NCBI GenBank assembly: GCA_002732015.1
Contig: PCCU01000040.1
Span: 1 to 8,188 of the forward strand
Direction: 5' to 3'
Length of the DNA: 8,188 bases
Origin: Candidatus Pelagibacterales bacterium
GTDB taxonomy: Bacteria > Pseudomonadota > Alphaproteobacteria > TMED109
The notes under the pieces were generated by a model. That model was not told where the DNA came from. It ran no database searches and saw only the letters and a list, made by a program, of their open reading frames with translations. The position numbers and the translations under genes are program-made. This document shows, piece after piece, positions 1 through 6,070 of this stretch (within the stretch, counting starts at the first letter, position 1; every line of letters starts with the position of its first letter).

Positions 1-216
1 AAAGCCTTCATTAGAGGAAGTTGTGGTTTTGTGGGAGCCGAGGTAATGGCAACTGACTTAAGGGCATCAGTATCACTAATATTAGCAGGGTTATCTGCTA
101 AAGGAATTACTAAAGTAAACAGAGTTTATCATCTCGATAGAGGTTATGAAAAAATTGACGAAAAACTTTTAGCTTGTGGTGCTGAAATTTACAGGAAAAA
201 AAATGAAAAATCTTGA
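1..216 (+). CDS. murA: UDP-N-acetylglucosamine 1-carboxyvinyltransferase MurA, C-terminal end (5' partial)
   Basis: MurA transfers enolpyruvate from PEP to UDP-GlcNAc, the first committed cytoplasmic step of peptidoglycan synthesis. Only the last 71 residues are in the window; the frame is open from base 1 to the TGA at 214-216. The visible part carries two hallmark C-terminal motifs. These are VMATDLRAS at partial residues 15-23, whose Asp19 and Arg21 correspond to E. coli Asp369 and Arg371, and YHLDRGYE at 43-50, whose Arg47 corresponds to Arg397. The catalytic Cys loop lies upstream of the window. The end (ACGAEIYR followed by a short basic tail) matches the usual MurA terminus, so the 3' end is intact. 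The last 14 bases overlap the DUF2948 gene. GTG and ATG codons inside this stretch are internal, not starts. Confidence 0.95.
   Translation, partial: KAFIRGSCGFVGAEVMATDLRASVSLILAGLSAKGITKVNRVYHLDRGYEKIDEKLLACGAEIYRKKNEKS
193..196 (+). promoter_or_regulatory. Ribosome binding site deciding the DUF2948 start
   Basis: AGGA lies 6 bases before the ATG at 203, inside the end of murA. It favours ATG 203 over the in-frame GTG at 176, which would add nine residues that do not resemble the family's N-terminus. Confidence 0.6.
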
Positions 217-640
217 CAAATCATATGTGCCGCTCAAACTCAGAGCAATCGATGACAATGATTTGTCTGTTTTCTCAGACTGTATATATCAATCAATTTT
301 TTTAACCTCAGAAGTAAAGTTTGATAAAAAAAATAAACTTTTTTTATTGGCTTTAGAGAGGTTTACATGGGAAATTGCCGAAGGAGAGGATCACAAACTT
401 AAACAGGTTCCTTCGGTTTTAACCATAACAGGAGTAGAAAAAATTGAAGACAATAGTATTTTTCTTAACAATCTAATTTATAATGTGTTATCTATAAATA
501 ATTATGATAATAGCATTTTTATTTTACTTAATGACAATAAAATTATTACTCTGGAGGTTCATAATTGGAGTTGTCTACTTGAAGATGTTGGTAAACCAAA
601 ATGGCCAGCTGTAACTCCTACTCATCTGCGTAATGACTGA
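203..640 (+). CDS. DUF2948 family protein (uncharacterised, alphaproteobacterial)
   Basis: This 145-residue protein is recognised as DUF2948, a family of unknown function found next to murA in many alphaproteobacteria. Features shared with the family as I recall it are LKLRAIDDNDL at residues 11-21, the beta-hairpin-like stretch ending in LERFTWE at 51-57, the VPSVLTITGV segment at 69-78, and a closing LEVHNWSCLLEDVG block at 117-130. There is no signal peptide, membrane segment or obvious catalytic motif, so it is probably a small soluble cytosolic protein. ATG 203 is chosen because of the AGGA at 193-196 and because it overlaps the murA stop by 14 bases; an in-frame GTG at 176 is less likely. 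The TGA at 638-640 overlaps the hisG start by 8 bases, suggesting translational coupling. The family call is confident; the function is unknown. Confidence 0.85.
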   Translation: MKNLDKSYVPLKLRAIDDNDLSVFSDCIYQSIFLTSEVKFDKKNKLFLLALERFTWEIAEGEDHKLKQVPSVLTITGVEKIEDNSIFLNNLIYNVLSINNYDNSIFILLNDNKIITLEVHNWSCLLEDVGKPKWPAVTPTHLRND

Positions 641-1316
641 TAATTATAAAGAATCAATAAAAAAAAAGATTATAATAGCAATTCCTAAAGGAAGAATTCT
701 TAAAGAACTAGAGCCAATGCTAAAAAAAGTAAAAATTACTCCAGAAAAATCTTTTTATAAAAATAATAGAAAGTTAATGTTTTCTACTTCTGATAAAAAT
801 ATTATCATAATTATAGTTCGTAGTTTTGATGTAGCAAATTTTGTTGCCTTTGGAGGAGCACACCTAGGGATTGTTGGTTCAGATGTTATTAAAGAGTTTT
901 CATTTGAAGAAATCTATGCTCCAGTTAATTTAGGTATTGGAAAATGCAGAATGTCAGTCGCCGAGCCTATTAAACTAGCTGCTACCGATGATCCTAAAAG
1001 TTGGAGTCATGTAAAAGTTGCAACTAAGTATCCTAAAATTACTAAAAATTATTTTGCAGTTAGAGGCGTACAAGCAGAATGTTTAAAGCTTAATGGAGCA
1101 TTAGAAATAGCCCCAATGCTTGGGTTAACAAAGAGAATAGTAGACTTAGTCTCTAGCGGAAAAACCTTAAAGGAAAATGGGTTAACAGAAATAGGCAAAA
1201 TAATGGACGTTTCTTCTTATTTAATAGTTAATAGAAATTTTTCAAAGTCAAAACCAGAAAAAATACAAACTATTATTGAAAGATTTAGGAAGGTTGCAAA
1301 TGTTAAAACTAGTTAA
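633..1316 (+). CDS. hisG: ATP phosphoribosyltransferase, short form (HisG-S)
   Basis: HisG condenses ATP with PRPP to give phosphoribosyl-ATP, the first step of histidine synthesis. At 227 residues this is the short form, which lacks the C-terminal ACT-like regulatory domain of the roughly 300-residue long form. In known cases the short form works in a complex with HisZ. Visible motifs are IAIPKGRI (15-22), GIVGSD (79-84), GKCRMSVA (103-110), LNGALEIAP (153-161) and the PRPP loop DLVSSGKTL (171-179), followed by DVSSYLIVNR. Where E. coli has Gly-Leu-Ala-Asp just before the loop, this protein has GLTK (164-167); similar non-Asp residues may be normal in this bacterial group. ATG 633 has no clear Shine-Dalgarno sequence and overlaps the DUF2948 stop, so coupled translation is likely. 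No hisZ is in the window. It overlaps hisD by 17 bases. Confidence 0.96.
   Translation: MTDNYKESIKKKIIIAIPKGRILKELEPMLKKVKITPEKSFYKNNRKLMFSTSDKNIIIIIVRSFDVANFVAFGGAHLGIVGSDVIKEFSFEEIYAPVNLGIGKCRMSVAEPIKLAATDDPKSWSHVKVATKYPKITKNYFAVRGVQAECLKLNGALEIAPMLGLTKRIVDLVSSGKTLKENGLTEIGKIMDVSSYLIVNRNFSKSKPEKIQTIIERFRKVANVKTS
1287..1293 (+). promoter_or_regulatory. Ribosome binding site deciding the hisD start
   Basis: AGGAAGG sits 6 bases before the ATG at 1300, within the hisG coding sequence. It supports ATG 1300 over the in-frame TTG at 1276, which would lie upstream of this site. Confidence 0.8.
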
Positions 1317-2601
1317 TTGTAATAACGAAAATTATAAAAAAAAATTAAAAAAGTATATTGAGAATGATGTATTAAATTCAGAAACTAGAACAGAACTAGT
1401 AAGAAAAATAATAGTGGAGGTAAGGAAAGGTGGTGATAAAAGCTTAATTGCTTTAACTAAAAAGTATGATAAAAATAACTTTAAAAATATTAGAGAAATA
1501 GAAGTATCAAAAAAAGAGCTAGAAAATTCATTAAAATTATGTTCAAAAGAATTCCTTAAATCAACTAAGCTGGCTATTAAAAGAATAACAAGTTATCAAA
1601 AAAAATTACTTCCGAAAAATTTACTTTATAAAGATAATATAGGAGTAAAACTCGGATGTTTTTGGAAACCAATTGACTCATGTGGTTTGTATATACCCGG
1701 AGGAAAAGCTATCTATCCATCTTCAGTTTTAATGAATGCAGTGGCAGCAAAGCTAGCGGGAGTTAAAAGAATAGTTTTAGTTAGTCCAGCAAAAAATAAA
1801 AAAATAAGATATGAAATCTTAGCATCAGCAAAACTAGCAGGAATAAATAAAGTATACATGATTGGAGGCGCGCAAGCTATTGCTGCCCTAACTTATGGAA
1901 CTAAAACGATTAAAAAGGTTGATAAAATATTTGGACCAGGAAATGCATTTGTAGCAGAGGCAAAAAAGCAAGTTTTTGGAGATGTAGGAATAGACTCTAT
2001 CGCAGGCCCATCAGAGGTAATGGTTATTGCAGATAAATTTAGTAACCCTGAGTGGATAGCAGTTGATTTATTATCACAAGCAGAACATGATGAAGATGCT
2101 AGAGCCATACTAGTAACTGATAGTATGGAGTTAATAAAATCAGTAAATCATTACATATCAATACATTTAAAAACTTTAGATAGAAAAGAAATAGCAACTA
2201 TTAGCATAAAAAAAAATGGTTTAGCTATAAAAATTAATAACATCAGAAGTGCATATAAAATTGCAAACATTATTGCTCCAGAGCATTTACAAATAATACT
2301 TAAAGGGCATAAGGACCTTATTAAAAAAATAAATAATGCAGGAGCAATTTTCGTTGGCAGTTATACTCCAGAGGCTTTTGGTGATTATGTGGGAGGACCT
2401 AGCCATGTTTTACCGACCTCGGGTAACGCTAGATTTGAATCAGGTTTATCAGTGATAGACTTTTTTAAAAGAACTTCTTACCTTGAAGCTAACAAAAACA
2501 GTCTGATCAAAGTAGCTTCTGATATAAATTATTTGGCAAATGTGGAGGGACTTACAGCACATGCATTATCTGCAAAAATAAGATATATAAAGAGTAAATA
2601 A
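1300..2601 (+). CDS. hisD: Histidinol dehydrogenase HisD
   Basis: HisD is a Zn-dependent enzyme that oxidises L-histidinol to L-histidine in two NAD-dependent steps, the end of the histidine pathway. The predicted 433 residues match the usual length (E. coli 434). All four zinc ligands of the E. coli enzyme have counterparts: Gln260 and His263 in SQAEHD, Asp362 in FGDYVGGPSH, and His421 in EGLTAHA. The catalytic Glu-His pair is Glu328-His329 in APEHLQ. The NAD-binding region includes CGLYIPGGKAIYPSSVLMN, MIGGAQAIAALTYG and DKIFGPGNAFVAEAK. ATG 1300 is chosen for the strong AGGAAGG site and the correct length. It follows hisG with a 17-base overlap. The TAA stop is immediately followed, in the same frame, by the TTG start of the UPF0262 gene. 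Confidence 0.98.
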   Translation: MLKLVNCNNENYKKKLKKYIENDVLNSETRTELVRKIIVEVRKGGDKSLIALTKKYDKNNFKNIREIEVSKKELENSLKLCSKEFLKSTKLAIKRITSYQKKLLPKNLLYKDNIGVKLGCFWKPIDSCGLYIPGGKAIYPSSVLMNAVAAKLAGVKRIVLVSPAKNKKIRYEILASAKLAGINKVYMIGGAQAIAALTYGTKTIKKVDKIFGPGNAFVAEAKKQVFGDVGIDSIAGPSEVMVIADKFSNPEWIAVDLLSQAEHDEDARAILVTDSMELIKSVNHYISIHLKTLDRKEIATISIKKNGLAIKINNIRSAYKIANIIAPEHLQIILKGHKDLIKKINNAGAIFVGSYTPEAFGDYVGGPSHVLPTSGNARFESGLSVIDFFKRTSYLEANKNSLIKVASDINYLANVEGLTAHALSAKIRYIKSK

Positions 2602-3078
2602 TTGCCAGACAGCACTTTCTATATAGTTCACGCAGAGGTGGATGAAAGAAATATAATTACTTGGAATCATGAATTAGAGCAAGAAAGAAAGTCAGCAGTT
2701 TTTGATTTAACTAATAATTGTTATTTCAAACTAAGTGAAAGTAATAATGGTCCTTATAAAATAAAAATTAAGTTTGAGGAATGGAAGTTATACCTATTTA
2801 TAACAGATCTTTTTGACAATAAAAAATATGAAAAAAAGTTTTTAGTTAGCAACATTAGAAGAATTATTAGAGATTATCAAATAGTATGCGAGAATTATGT
2901 TGAAGCAATCAAAACTGCTCCTTTAAAAAAAATTGAAGCTATTGATGTAGGAAGAAGGTCTATACATGATGAAGGATCATTAATTTTACAAGAAATTTTA
3001 AAACCAGATATAGATATAAATGCTGACACCTCGAGAAGATTATTTACCTTAATTAGTATTTTATCAGTAAAAATTTAA
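2602..3078 (+). CDS. UPF0262 family protein (uncharacterised)
   Basis: This 158-residue protein is recognised as UPF0262, a conserved alphaproteobacterial family of unknown function that typically follows hisD. Family-like blocks are IVHAEVDERNI near the N-terminus, LEQERKSAVFDL (25-36), GPYKI (50-54), RRIIRDYQIVCENYVEAI, the signature IEAIDVGRRSIHDEG (111-125), and DTSRRLF (142-148). It has no signal peptide or membrane helix and is probably cytosolic. The only standard start that keeps the conserved IVHAEVDE segment is TTG 2602. It abuts the hisD TAA in the same frame and has only a weak purine stretch before it. Translation therefore probably depends on ribosomes that have just finished hisD. 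A GTG at 2638 would delete conserved N-terminal residues. Family assignment is confident; the function is unknown. Confidence 0.88.
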   Translation: MPDSTFYIVHAEVDERNIITWNHELEQERKSAVFDLTNNCYFKLSESNNGPYKIKIKFEEWKLYLFITDLFDNKKYEKKFLVSNIRRIIRDYQIVCENYVEAIKTAPLKKIEAIDVGRRSIHDEGSLILQEILKPDIDINADTSRRLFTLISILSVKI

Positions 3079-3082
3079 ATGC

Positions 3083-3108
3083 TTGACCAAAGCGAGTAAA
3101 AATATCAT
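3083..3108 (+). promoter_or_regulatory. Possible infA promoter (weak candidate)
   Basis: In the 54-base spacer before infA there is TTGACC (3083-3088), five of six matches to a -35 box, and TATCAT (3103-3108), five of six matches to a -10 box. The spacing is only 14 bases, shorter than the usual 16-18, so this is tentative. It is the largest gap between genes in the window and precedes a gene that is often transcribed on its own. Confidence 0.25.
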
Positions 3109-3122
3109 TCTAATAAAAATTA

Positions 3123-3129
3123 AAGGAGG
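3123..3129 (+). promoter_or_regulatory. Strong infA Shine-Dalgarno sequence
   Basis: AAGGAGG is the most complete Shine-Dalgarno match in the window and ends 3 bases before ATG 3133. It stands out against neighbours with weak or no site and fits the high expression expected of initiation factor IF-1. Confidence 0.85.
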
Positions 3130-3132
3130 ATT

Positions 3133-3351
3133 ATGCCTAAAGAAGATGTTTTAGAATACGAAGGAGTGGTTTCTGAAATTCTACCTAATGCCATGTTTAA
3201 AGTTAAATTAGAGAATGGTCACGAAATTTTAGCACATACGGCTGGTAGAATGAGGAAGCATAGAATTAGAATTTTAGCAGGTGATAAAGTTATTGTTGAA
3301 ATGTCTACATACGATCTAACTAAAGGAAGAATTATATTTAGGCATAAGTAA
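3133..3351 (+). CDS. infA: Translation initiation factor IF-1
   Basis: IF-1 binds the A site of the 30S subunit and helps IF-2 and IF-3 select the initiator tRNA. The 72 residues are the standard bacterial length and form a single S1-like OB-fold. The sequence is close to the family consensus throughout: EDVLEYEGVVSEILPNAMF (4-22), KVKLENGHEILAH, the RMRKHRIRIL basic strand, GDKVIVEMSTYDLTKGRI, and a basic C-terminus ending in RHK. The start is certain, with a near-perfect AAGGAGG in front. Many alphaproteobacteria have a low-molecular-weight phosphatase gene between UPF0262 and infA; here there are only 54 bases. The TAA stop is in the same frame as the downstream maf gene. Confidence 0.98.
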   Translation: MPKEDVLEYEGVVSEILPNAMFKVKLENGHEILAHTAGRMRKHRIRILAGDKVIVEMSTYDLTKGRIIFRHK

Positions 3352-3360
3352 ATTTTTTGG

Positions 3361-3936
3361 ATAAAAAAAAAAAAAAAGTTAGTTTTATCTTCTTCATCTA
3401 AGAATAGAAAGTTGATTCTAGAAAAAATAGGTATTCCTTTTGATGTGTTCAGTCCAAATATATCTGAGAATCCTATAAAAAAAGAGAGTCCTATTGAAAT
3501 GATTAGACGATTATCTTTTGAAAAAGGATCCTTGGCAAAAAAGAAATTTAAAAAAAAATTTATAATATCTGCAGATACTATTGTTTACTCAAGGAAAAAA
3601 GTTATTAATAAAACAGACGATAGAGCACAAGCAAAGTTAAATTTAAAAGCTTTATCTGGAAGAAGACACAGAGTGTATACAGGAATTACTTTTTTTACTG
3701 ACTCAGATACATATTTTCAATATGTTTGCAAGTCTATTGTAAAATTTAGACTTTTGGATAATAAAGATATAGAAAATTATCTTAGCACAGAGGAATGGAA
3801 AGGATGTGCAGGATCATATGCTATTCAAGGTTTTGCAGAGTCATTTGTTGAAATGTTATCTGGTTCTTATAGCAACGTAGTAGGATTGCCAATTAATAAA
3901 ACTTATACTGTATTGAAAAATAATAAATTATTATAG
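3361..3936 (+). CDS. maf: Maf family nucleoside triphosphate pyrophosphatase (start uncertain)
   Basis: Maf enzymes hydrolyse non-canonical or excess nucleoside triphosphates to monophosphates. The GSYAIQG and GSYSNVVGLPI signatures near the C-terminus place it in the YhdE-like branch, known to act on dTTP and UTP. The conserved ADT motif holds the catalytic Asp (codon 3574-3576), and LSGRRHRVYTGI is also typical. The homologous N-terminus is encoded from about 3376 as KLVLSSSSKNRKLILEKIGI, equivalent to the phosphate-loop segment LxLASxSPRR. In this frame there is no ATG, GTG or TTG before TTG 3412, which would discard that loop. Upstream codons are only ATT 3352, TTT, TGG and ATA 3361, then a 15-A run. 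I give the ATA position as a provisional start. Alternatives are ATT 3352, or TTG 3357 in another frame joined by slippage or a homopolymer length error. The product is certain; the start is not. Confidence 0.85.
   Translation: MKKKKKLVLSSSSKNRKLILEKIGIPFDVFSPNISENPIKKESPIEMIRRLSFEKGSLAKKKFKKKFIISADTIVYSRKKVINKTDDRAQAKLNLKALSGRRHRVYTGITFFTDSDTYFQYVCKSIVKFRLLDNKDIENYLSTEEWKGCAGSYAIQGFAESFVEMLSGSYSNVVGLPINKTYTVLKNNKLL
3363..3377 (+). repeat. Run of 15 A at the start of maf
   Basis: This is the longest homopolymer in the window; the next longest A runs are 11 (6478-6488, in the rsmB-like gene) and several of 8-9. It lies at the boundary of infA and maf and sets the frame in which the Maf N-terminus can be joined to an upstream start. 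Tracts of this length are prone to replication slippage, RNA polymerase slippage and sequencing error. Confidence 0.9.
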
Positions 3937-3938
3937 TA

Positions 3939-4571
3939 GTGGTTAAAAAATTAAGTCAACAGTTATGGATAAAAAGGAAAGAGGCAGATAAGTATTTTTT
4001 TTCTGCTAAAGCAAATGGATATAGGGCTAGATCAGTATATAAACTTTTAGAAATAAATAAAAAGTTTAATCTTATAAAAGAGAATATATCTGTAGCAGAC
4101 TTAGGAGCTGCTCCTGGAAGCTGGAGTCAGATACTAGCAGACATTTTATTTAGTAAAAGTAAAAATTCTAAGAGTAAAATTTATGCTATTGACGTAAATG
4201 ATATTAAACCTATTGAGAATGTTATAATTTTTAAAAAAGACATTAATGAGTTTTTGACAGAAAATAATTCTATAAAAGCAAAAAGTTTAGATTTGGTATT
4301 GTCAGACATGGCTCCAAAGGCTACAGGTCACAGGTTTACTGATCAAGTCAGAGCAACAGATTTAGTAGAAAAAGCAATAGTTTTTGCTCAAAACTATTTA
4401 TCATTAAATGGAAACTTTGTGTGTAAGTTATTAGGAGCAAATACCAATGATAATCTAATAAAATGTATTAAAAAACACTATAAATACGTAAAACTTTTTA
4501 AACCTAAATCAAGCATGAAAGACTCAAAAGAAATATATTTAATTTGTTTAAGTTTTAATAATTTACAGTAG
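3939..4571 (+). CDS. rlmE: 23S rRNA (uridine2552-2'-O)-methyltransferase RlmE (FtsJ/RrmJ)
   Basis: RlmE methylates the ribose 2'-OH of U2552 in the A loop of 23S rRNA, using S-adenosylmethionine, late in 50S assembly. The 210 residues match the family length. The catalytic Lys-Asp-Lys-Glu set is present: Lys35 in RARSVYKLLE, Asp123 in LSDMAP, Lys163 in FVCKLL, and Glu198 in SKEIYLIC. The SAM-binding motif I is VADLGAAPGSW (52-62), and TGHRFTDQVRATDL follows the catalytic Asp. Near the C-terminus, KPKSSMKDSKE has Met193 where E. coli has Arg (KPDSSR). GTG 3939 is two bases after the maf TAG and gives the expected WIKRKEADKYFF N-terminus; no Shine-Dalgarno sequence is seen, so coupling with maf is likely. 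A 34-base gap separates it from guaB. Confidence 0.95.
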   Translation: MVKKLSQQLWIKRKEADKYFFSAKANGYRARSVYKLLEINKKFNLIKENISVADLGAAPGSWSQILADILFSKSKNSKSKIYAIDVNDIKPIENVIIFKKDINEFLTENNSIKAKSLDLVLSDMAPKATGHRFTDQVRATDLVEKAIVFAQNYLSLNGNFVCKLLGANTNDNLIKCIKKHYKYVKLFKPKSSMKDSKEIYLICLSFNNLQ

Positions 4572-4605
4572 AGAAAAATACTATTAAACTTTTCTTATAA
4601 AAATT

Positions 4606-6069
4606 ATGAAATTAACACAATCACTCACTTTTGATGACGTACTTATTAGGCCAGCATATTCTAAGATATTGCCTAGAGAAGTAGATACTAAAACAAAGTT
4701 CTCCTCAGATATTGATATTAATATTCCAATAATATCAGCTGCAATGGATACGGTAACTGAGGCTAAATTAGCTATATCTATTTCTCAATGCGGGGGCATA
4801 GGAGTTATTCATAAAAATAATTCTATTGATGTTCAGGTTTCTGAGGTTATTAAAGTAAAAAAATATGAATCCGGTATGGTAGTTGACCCAGTAACAATTT
4901 CTGTAGATTCTAAATTATATGACTTAATAGAATTAAAGAAAAAATTTAATATTTCAGGCTTCCCAGTAGTAGATAAGAATAACAGAGTTGTTGGTATAAT
5001 CACCAATAGAGATGTTAGATTTTCTAAAAACTTGCAACAGCCTATTAAAGAACTAATGACTAGAAAAAATTTAATAACATCAGAAAAAGGTATATCTAAA
5101 ACAAAGGCCTCTGGTATATTGAGAGAAAATAAAATTGAAAAGCTTATAATTATTGATAAACATCACAGGTGCATAGGGCTTATTACTGTGACTGATATAG
5201 AAAAGTCTGAAAAATATCCTCTTGCTACAAAAGATAATATTGGAAGGCTTAGAGTAGCGGCTGCTGTAGGGGTTGGTGGAGACAGCCTGCATAGGTCTGA
5301 AAGACTAGTAGAGGCTGGAGTTGATGCTCTAGTATTAGATACAGCTCATGCCCACTCATCAAGAGTTATAAATACAATAAAAGAATTAAAAAAAGTATTT
5401 AAAGATAGTGTGCAAATATTAGCAGGTAATATAGCTACTGCTGAAGGTGCTTCAGAGTTAATAAAATATCCAATTAATGGACTAAAGGTAGGAATAGGTC
5501 CGGGATCTATCTGTACTACGAGAGTAATAGCAGGTGTTGGAGTTCCACAATTTAGTGCAATAGATGAAGTTTTTCAAAAAAGTAAAAAGAAGAATATTCC
5601 AATTATAGCAGATGGAGGTATAAGGTATTCAGGAGATGTTGCAAAAGCTATAGGAGCCGGAGCTGATAGTGTGATGATAGGATCATTGTTAGCAGGAACA
5701 GAGGAATCGCCTGGTGAAGTTTTTCTTTATCAAGGAAGATCTTATAAGTCTTACAGAGGAATGGGTTCATTAGCTGCTATGGAAACAGGGTCTTCAGATA
5801 GATATTTTCAACAAGATATAGAAGATAAACTAAAGTTTGTTCCAGAAGGAGTAGAAGGTAGAGTTCCTTATAAAGGAATAGCTGCAGATGTAGTATTTCA
5901 ATTAGTGGGAGGTTTGAGAGCTGCTATGGGATACACAGGAAATAAAAACATCAAACAGATGAAACAAAAATGCAATTTTATAAAAATTACTCAAGCAGGC
6001 TTTAAAGAGAGTCATATACATGATATTGCAGTAACGAGAGAGGCTCCTAACTACAAAACAGAAAGGTAA
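4606..6069 (+). CDS. guaB: Inosine-5'-monophosphate dehydrogenase GuaB
   Basis: GuaB oxidises IMP to XMP with NAD, the first committed step to guanine nucleotides. The 487 residues have the full bacterial layout: an N-terminal barrel part beginning LTFDDVLIRPAYS, two CBS domains (roughly 94-145 and 151-203), then the rest of the barrel. The catalytic loop GPGSICTTR holds Cys303 (E. coli Cys305). The IMP phosphate site has DGGI with Asp336. The flap carries SSDRYFQ with the Arg399-Tyr400 dyad, and EGVEGRVPYKG follows. ATG 4606 gives the normal N-terminus, but no Shine-Dalgarno sequence precedes it. A TATAAA at 4596-4601 lies only four bases upstream, which could mean a very short leader. The CBS pair is the expected site of adenine/guanine nucleotide control. 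The gene is intact and is followed by the rsmB-like gene after one base. Confidence 0.98.
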   Translation: MKLTQSLTFDDVLIRPAYSKILPREVDTKTKFSSDIDINIPIISAAMDTVTEAKLAISISQCGGIGVIHKNNSIDVQVSEVIKVKKYESGMVVDPVTISVDSKLYDLIELKKKFNISGFPVVDKNNRVVGIITNRDVRFSKNLQQPIKELMTRKNLITSEKGISKTKASGILRENKIEKLIIIDKHHRCIGLITVTDIEKSEKYPLATKDNIGRLRVAAAVGVGGDSLHRSERLVEAGVDALVLDTAHAHSSRVINTIKELKKVFKDSVQILAGNIATAEGASELIKYPINGLKVGIGPGSICTTRVIAGVGVPQFSAIDEVFQKSKKKNIPIIADGGIRYSGDVAKAIGAGADSVMIGSLLAGTEESPGEVFLYQGRSYKSYRGMGSLAAMETGSSDRYFQQDIEDKLKFVPEGVEGRVPYKGIAADVVFQLVGGLRAAMGYTGNKNIKQMKQKCNFIKITQAGFKESHIHDIAVTREAPNYKTER

Positions 6070-6070
6070 T

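Noticed and set aside
176..202. GTG 176 as the DUF2948 start
   Set aside because: It would add nine residues within murA that do not fit the family and lacks a better ribosome binding site than ATG 203.
1276..1299. TTG 1276 as the hisD start
   Set aside because: The strong AGGAAGG at 1287-1293 would lie downstream of it, and ATG 1300 gives the usual HisD length.
1893..2108. Open frame of 71 codons on the - strand
   Set aside because: It lies wholly inside hisD, whose zinc ligands and full length are certain; the translation resembles no family I know and has no ribosome binding site of note.
3081..3093. GCTT-GACCA-AAGC hairpin after UPF0262
   Set aside because: A four-pair stem is too weak, and no T run follows it; it also overlaps the candidate -35 box.
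3353..3377. T6-GGAT-A6 hairpin as a terminator after infA
   Set aside because: The stem is purely A-U and is followed by more A, not by a U tract, so it would not act as an intrinsic terminator.
3133..3936. IF-1-Maf fusion protein by stop read-through, as infA and maf share a frame
   Set aside because: IF-1 ends at its normal length with a TAA stop, and no read-through signal is visible. The shared frame is more simply explained by chance and the short spacer.
5080..5292. Open frame of 70 codons on the - strand
   Set aside because: It is antisense to the second CBS domain of guaB, and its composition looks like a reverse reading of that gene.
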